Positions 61,145 through 64,000 of a DNA stretch of 64,000 nt are shown piece by piece. Source of the DNA: Candidatus Gastranaerophilales bacterium (GTDB taxonomy: Bacteria > Cyanobacteriota > Vampirovibrionia > Gastranaerophilales > Gastranaerophilaceae); contig JAQUVW010000001.1 of NCBI GenBank assembly GCA_028693235.1, positions 124,001-188,000 on the forward strand, read 5' to 3'. Below the pieces are notes generated by a model, which saw nothing but the letters and a program-made list of their open reading frames with translations, made no database searches and was not told where the DNA came from. Both the position numbers and the translations under genes were made by a program. Position 1 is the stretch's first letter; every line of letters starts with the position of its first letter.

Positions 61145-64000
61145 ATGTTATACTTTATAAGTATATATGTACTCTTATTCTTTTTTCTTTTCAAAAAAAA
61201 TTGTTTGATAGAAAAGAAGAATTCGGAAAAAATTTATAAAAAAGCATTTTCTATTGCAGAAGCATTGGTCACCTTAATGATAGTGAGCTTGATGTTGTCT
61301 GCAATAGTTCCTGTTGTAACGAAAAAACACACAACAACGGATAAAGAGATATGGAAATATACAGAAAATAACTCTGATATATATTATGGTAATAGTGATT
61401 CGCAATCTGCTGTAATTGGATATAATAAAGTTCCTCAAGAATCTATAACAACTACAACAACAGACCCTGATACGGGAGAAACAACTTCAACTACTTCAAA
61501 TAAAGCTACCGGTTCAAGACTTGTTATCGTTACGCCTGTTTCAACTACTTCTAACTATACAATTCATAGAAATTTGGTTGATTTTTATGAAAAAACCACA
61601 TCAAATTCCCTCGTTAATATCGGTAAAATTTCCTTTGATAAAAATGATAACACTGCAGTTGGTAAAAACTCGTTAAAACAGCCTTTGTATGGTTATAGAA
61701 ATACAGCAATTGGTAGTGGAGCCTTGTATAGTACCAGTTCAAGTCAATCTGATAATACGGCAGTCGGCTATAATTCTTTGTATTCAAATAATAGAACATC
61801 AGGCTCAACAACTTATGCTCAAAAAAACACTGCAATGGGGAGTTGTTCATTATATTCCAATCAAAATGGACTTGAAAATACAGCAATTGGCTACCAATCA
61901 TTATACTCTAATGTTGACGGACAATACAATGTTGCTATAGGTTCTCAATCTTTATATGGAGGAGGTGATTCTCCTCAAGGATCTACAGCTGTTGGATATC
62001 AATCTATGTATAAAGGTGCACCGCACTCTACTGCCATTGGCTATCGTGCGTTATATACACACGGGACTGGAGGTAGTGGAAATTCGTACAGCTATAACAC
62101 TGCTATCGGTTATAATGCTCTATATAATTTTGATTGGTCTTTGGGCTACGGATATTCAGAATCAACAGGGGGGGCAGGTGGCTATTATAGTGGAAATACA
62201 GCTATTGGAAGTTATGCCTTATATGCAAATAAAAATGGGTATGCTAATACTGCTATTGGTGAATATGCTTTAAGAAACACAACAGGTGTAAAAAAAGATG
62301 GTTCGACTGGTATTGACGGTGGTAGTGATAATACCGCAGTGGGTGTTTGTGCCGGATTGGGAAATACAACCGGTGAAAGAAATATTGCAATTGGGGCTGG
62401 TTCATTAGCTCAAAATCAACTTATTTCTGATAATATCGCTATCGGTACATATGCGTTAAGAAATTTCAAACTTGATACTATTACTACAGCTCCAGGGTAT
62501 CCTTGGAATGGCTCATTTCCTCGTAATGAAGGGAATTTGGCTATAGGTACTGAAGCTCTGGCAAATAATGTTTCCGGAATAGGAAATGTTGCTATTGGTA
62601 CAATGAGTTTATCTTGTAATCTTTCAAACAAGAATACTGCTATTGGCTTTACAGTAATGCCAAGGAATAAGTTGTTTAGTGAAAATACAGCAATTGGCTA
62701 TAAAGCTATGTTAAATCAAGGGACTAGTTACTATACAACTGATGACAATGTCTTAACACTCGCAGTTCCATTTATTACAAGTGCTGAAATACCTATTTCT
62801 AATACTGCTATAGGTACAAATTCATTATTAAACAACTATATAGGCCTTGGAAATGTTGGCGTAGGAGCTTATACTTTATACTCTAATAAATCACATGGAA
62901 ACACTGGTATTGGTTTTGCTTCTTTAGGTGCTAATACAAATGGCGGTTATAATACATCTTTGGGCTACGTTGCTTTAAAATCAAACACAGTGTGTGGTGA
63001 CAATACTGCTATAGGTGCATATTCCCAATCTAATTATGCAAGAACAAGTAATTCAACTTTTGCTATTGATGATACAAATTCAATTAATGTATCCAACACA
63101 TCTTTAGGGACTTATACTTTGTATAGTAATAAAACAGGTTACGGTAATATCGCCGTTGGTGCCTATTCTTTGTATAAAAATACAAGCACTCATAATACTG
63201 CTGTCGGCTATGGAACAATGTATAACAATAACAATGGCTATCATAATACTGCCCTTGGCTATTTAGCATTGTTTACTAATACCTCTAATGATTATAATGT
63301 GGCAATCGGTGATTCTGCTGCTTATTATCAAACAGGTTTATATAACGTTGCATTGGGATATAAATCTTTATTTGGACAATGTATAGATGGCGTAAATAGC
63401 AATGGTAACGGTAACACGGCATTAGGTTATCAATCTCTGTATGGCAATACTACGGGTGGTTATAATGTTGCATCAGGTTATCAATCCTTGTATAAAAATA
63501 CTGAGGGTAAAAATAATGTTGCGTCAGGTTATCAATCTTGTTTCAATAACACAAAAGGTTCATATAATGTGGCGTTAGGTGATAAAGCATTATATTCAAA
63601 TGAAACCGGCAATTATAGTATAGCTATAGGGTATGCCTCTCAATATAATACAAAATTAATTATCGGAAATTCAAATCCAAGTGTTGCAAATATTTCTATA
63701 GGCGATTATTCTTTGTATAAAAATATATCTGGTACCGGTAATGTAGCAATAGGTCCTGGGGCTTTATATAACAATGATAATACTTCAGGTTTTAGTAATC
63801 CTGCTTGTGATAATGTTGCCGTTGGCGAAAAAGCAATGTTTGATAATACAACCGGTTACTATAATTCTGCATTTGGAACAGCTGCTTTATCAGATAATAC
63901 GACAGGTGGAGGAAATGTCGCTATTGGGCAATTGGCTTTAGGTGCAAATAAAACAGGCTCAAGAAATATTGCTATTGGTTATAACGCAGGAAATGATTCA
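61145..64000 (+). CDS. Giant repeat adhesin with pilin-type N-terminus, partial
   Basis: This frame is open from ATG 61145 to the right edge (952 codons, no stop). An initial hydrophobic stretch (about 1-16) and a basic segment precede AFSIAEALVTLMIVSLMLSA (residues 34-53). This resembles a prepilin helix, with Glu at +5 if cleaved before Phe35. From about residue 175 the protein consists of about 40 degenerate repeats of the form N-T-A-I-G-Y-x-S-L-Y-x-N, 15-40 residues each, like YadA-type adhesin heads or the stalks of endosialidase-chaperone (peptidase S74) proteins. It has few Cys. It probably forms a trimeric or helical fibre on the surface. The true start could be a later codon such as TTG 61205. 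The C-terminus is outside the window. Confidence 0.75.
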   Translation, partial: MLYFISIYVLLFFFLFKKNCLIEKKNSEKIYKKAFSIAEALVTLMIVSLMLSAIVPVVTKKHTTTDKEIWKYTENNSDIYYGNSDSQSAVIGYNKVPQESITTTTTDPDTGETTSTTSNKATGSRLVIVTPVSTTSNYTIHRNLVDFYEKTTSNSLVNIGKISFDKNDNTAVGKNSLKQPLYGYRNTAIGSGALYSTSSSQSDNTAVGYNSLYSNNRTSGSTTYAQKNTAMGSCSLYSNQNGLENTAIGYQSLYSNVDGQYNVAIGSQSLYGGGDSPQGSTAVGYQSMYKGAPHSTAIGYRALYTHGTGGSGNSYSYNTAIGYNALYNFDWSLGYGYSESTGGAGGYYSGNTAIGSYALYANKNGYANTAIGEYALRNTTGVKKDGSTGIDGGSDNTAVGVCAGLGNTTGERNIAIGAGSLAQNQLISDNIAIGTYALRNFKLDTITTAPGYPWNGSFPRNEGNLAIGTEALANNVSGIGNVAIGTMSLSCNLSNKNTAIGFTVMPRNKLFSENTAIGYKAMLNQGTSYYTTDDNVLTLAVPFITSAEIPISNTAIGTNSLLNNYIGLGNVGVGAYTLYSNKSHGNTGIGFASLGANTNGGYNTSLGYVALKSNTVCGDNTAIGAYSQSNYARTSNSTFAIDDTNSINVSNTSLGTYTLYSNKTGYGNIAVGAYSLYKNTSTHNTAVGYGTMYNNNNGYHNTALGYLALFTNTSNDYNVAIGDSAAYYQTGLYNVALGYKSLFGQCIDGVNSNGNGNTALGYQSLYGNTTGGYNVASGYQSLYKNTEGKNNVASGYQSCFNNTKGSYNVALGDKALYSNETGNYSIAIGYASQYNTKLIIGNSNPSVANISIGDYSLYKNISGTGNVAIGPGALYNNDNTSGFSNPACDNVAVGEKAMFDNTTGYYNSAFGTAALSDNTTGGGNVAIGQLALGANKTGSRNIAIGYNAGNDS

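Noticed and set aside
61614-63269. Open frames on both strands within the adhesin repeats, such as 61614-61901 and 61689-61940
   Set aside because: They are shadows of the long repetitive frame, are Tyr/His-rich without motifs, and lack ribosome sites.
61667-64000. Possible CRISPR or DNA-level tandem repeats
   Set aside because: The repeats differ in length and base sequence and keep one reading frame, so they are protein repeats.

Overview
The window looks like a chromosome piece from a non-photosynthetic relative of cyanobacteria, most likely a gut Melainabacterium of the Gastranaerophilales type. This is an inference from gene content: a low-GC genome, a homologue of the cyanobacterial clock-input protein LdpA, an SLH-domain envelope protein, several pseudopilin-like secreted proteins, a diaminopimelate-type MurE and a flagellar operon. 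I see no rRNA, tRNA, CRISPR array, insertion sequence or prophage.

Layout. 1-6300: a truncated hybrid-cluster-like protein with a glutaredoxin, two TPR proteins, yebC and a Cys/Pro-rich SLH protein. 6500-9650: a three-gene operon of a 2-isopropylmalate/homocitrate-type synthase with leuC and leuD. 9800-15960: a CHASE2-GGDEF cyclase, an unusual two-part nucleotidyltransferase, a small conserved-looking protein and a membrane glycosyltransferase-like protein. 16000-25700: ilvC, an alpha/beta hydrolase, a CheR-like methyltransferase, a second multi-pass membrane protein, an oligopeptide-type permease pair, MgtC, a TPR protein and an acyltransferase. 25700-32900: hpt-tilS-ldpA, ahcY, a pair of exported paralogues and tlyA-tatD. 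33000-39240: an unknown membrane protein, hemW, and the flagellar operon fliJ-fliK-flgD-flgE. 39300-44000: rimI, bioY-like, yggT, mtnP, a pseudopilin and a glycosidase-like protein. 44100-52000: rpmE, thyX, prfA and a division/cell-wall cluster (rsmH-ftsL-ftsI-murE) ending in gpsA. 52200-58250: pseudopilin plus XRE regulator, an exported TPR-like protein, fliW-csrA, a TPR protein and clpC. 58300-64000: exported carbonic anhydrase, small membrane proteins, lipA, and a giant repeat adhesin running off the right edge.

How the genes connect. FliW and CsrA form the known switch that couples hook/flagellin assembly to translation, and their targets may include the fliJ-flgE operon in this window. 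AhcY and MtnP recycle by-products of S-adenosylmethionine. IlvC, LeuC and LeuD belong to branched-chain amino acid synthesis. The envelope genes (SLH protein, pseudopilins, adhesin, glycosyltransferase-like proteins) suggest a cell surface rich in secreted fibrous proteins.

The most notable points are: (1) about nine genes have a -10 box placed only 6-7 bases before the start codon and no ribosome site, which predicts leaderless mRNAs; (2) a giant protein joins a pilin-type N-terminus to about 40 YadA-head-like repeats; (3) three unrelated enzymes share a short N-terminal F-x-G signature; (4) an LdpA homologue sits outside photosynthetic cyanobacteria; (5) two candidate structured RNA leaders lie near small membrane-protein genes at 59.0-59.6 kb.
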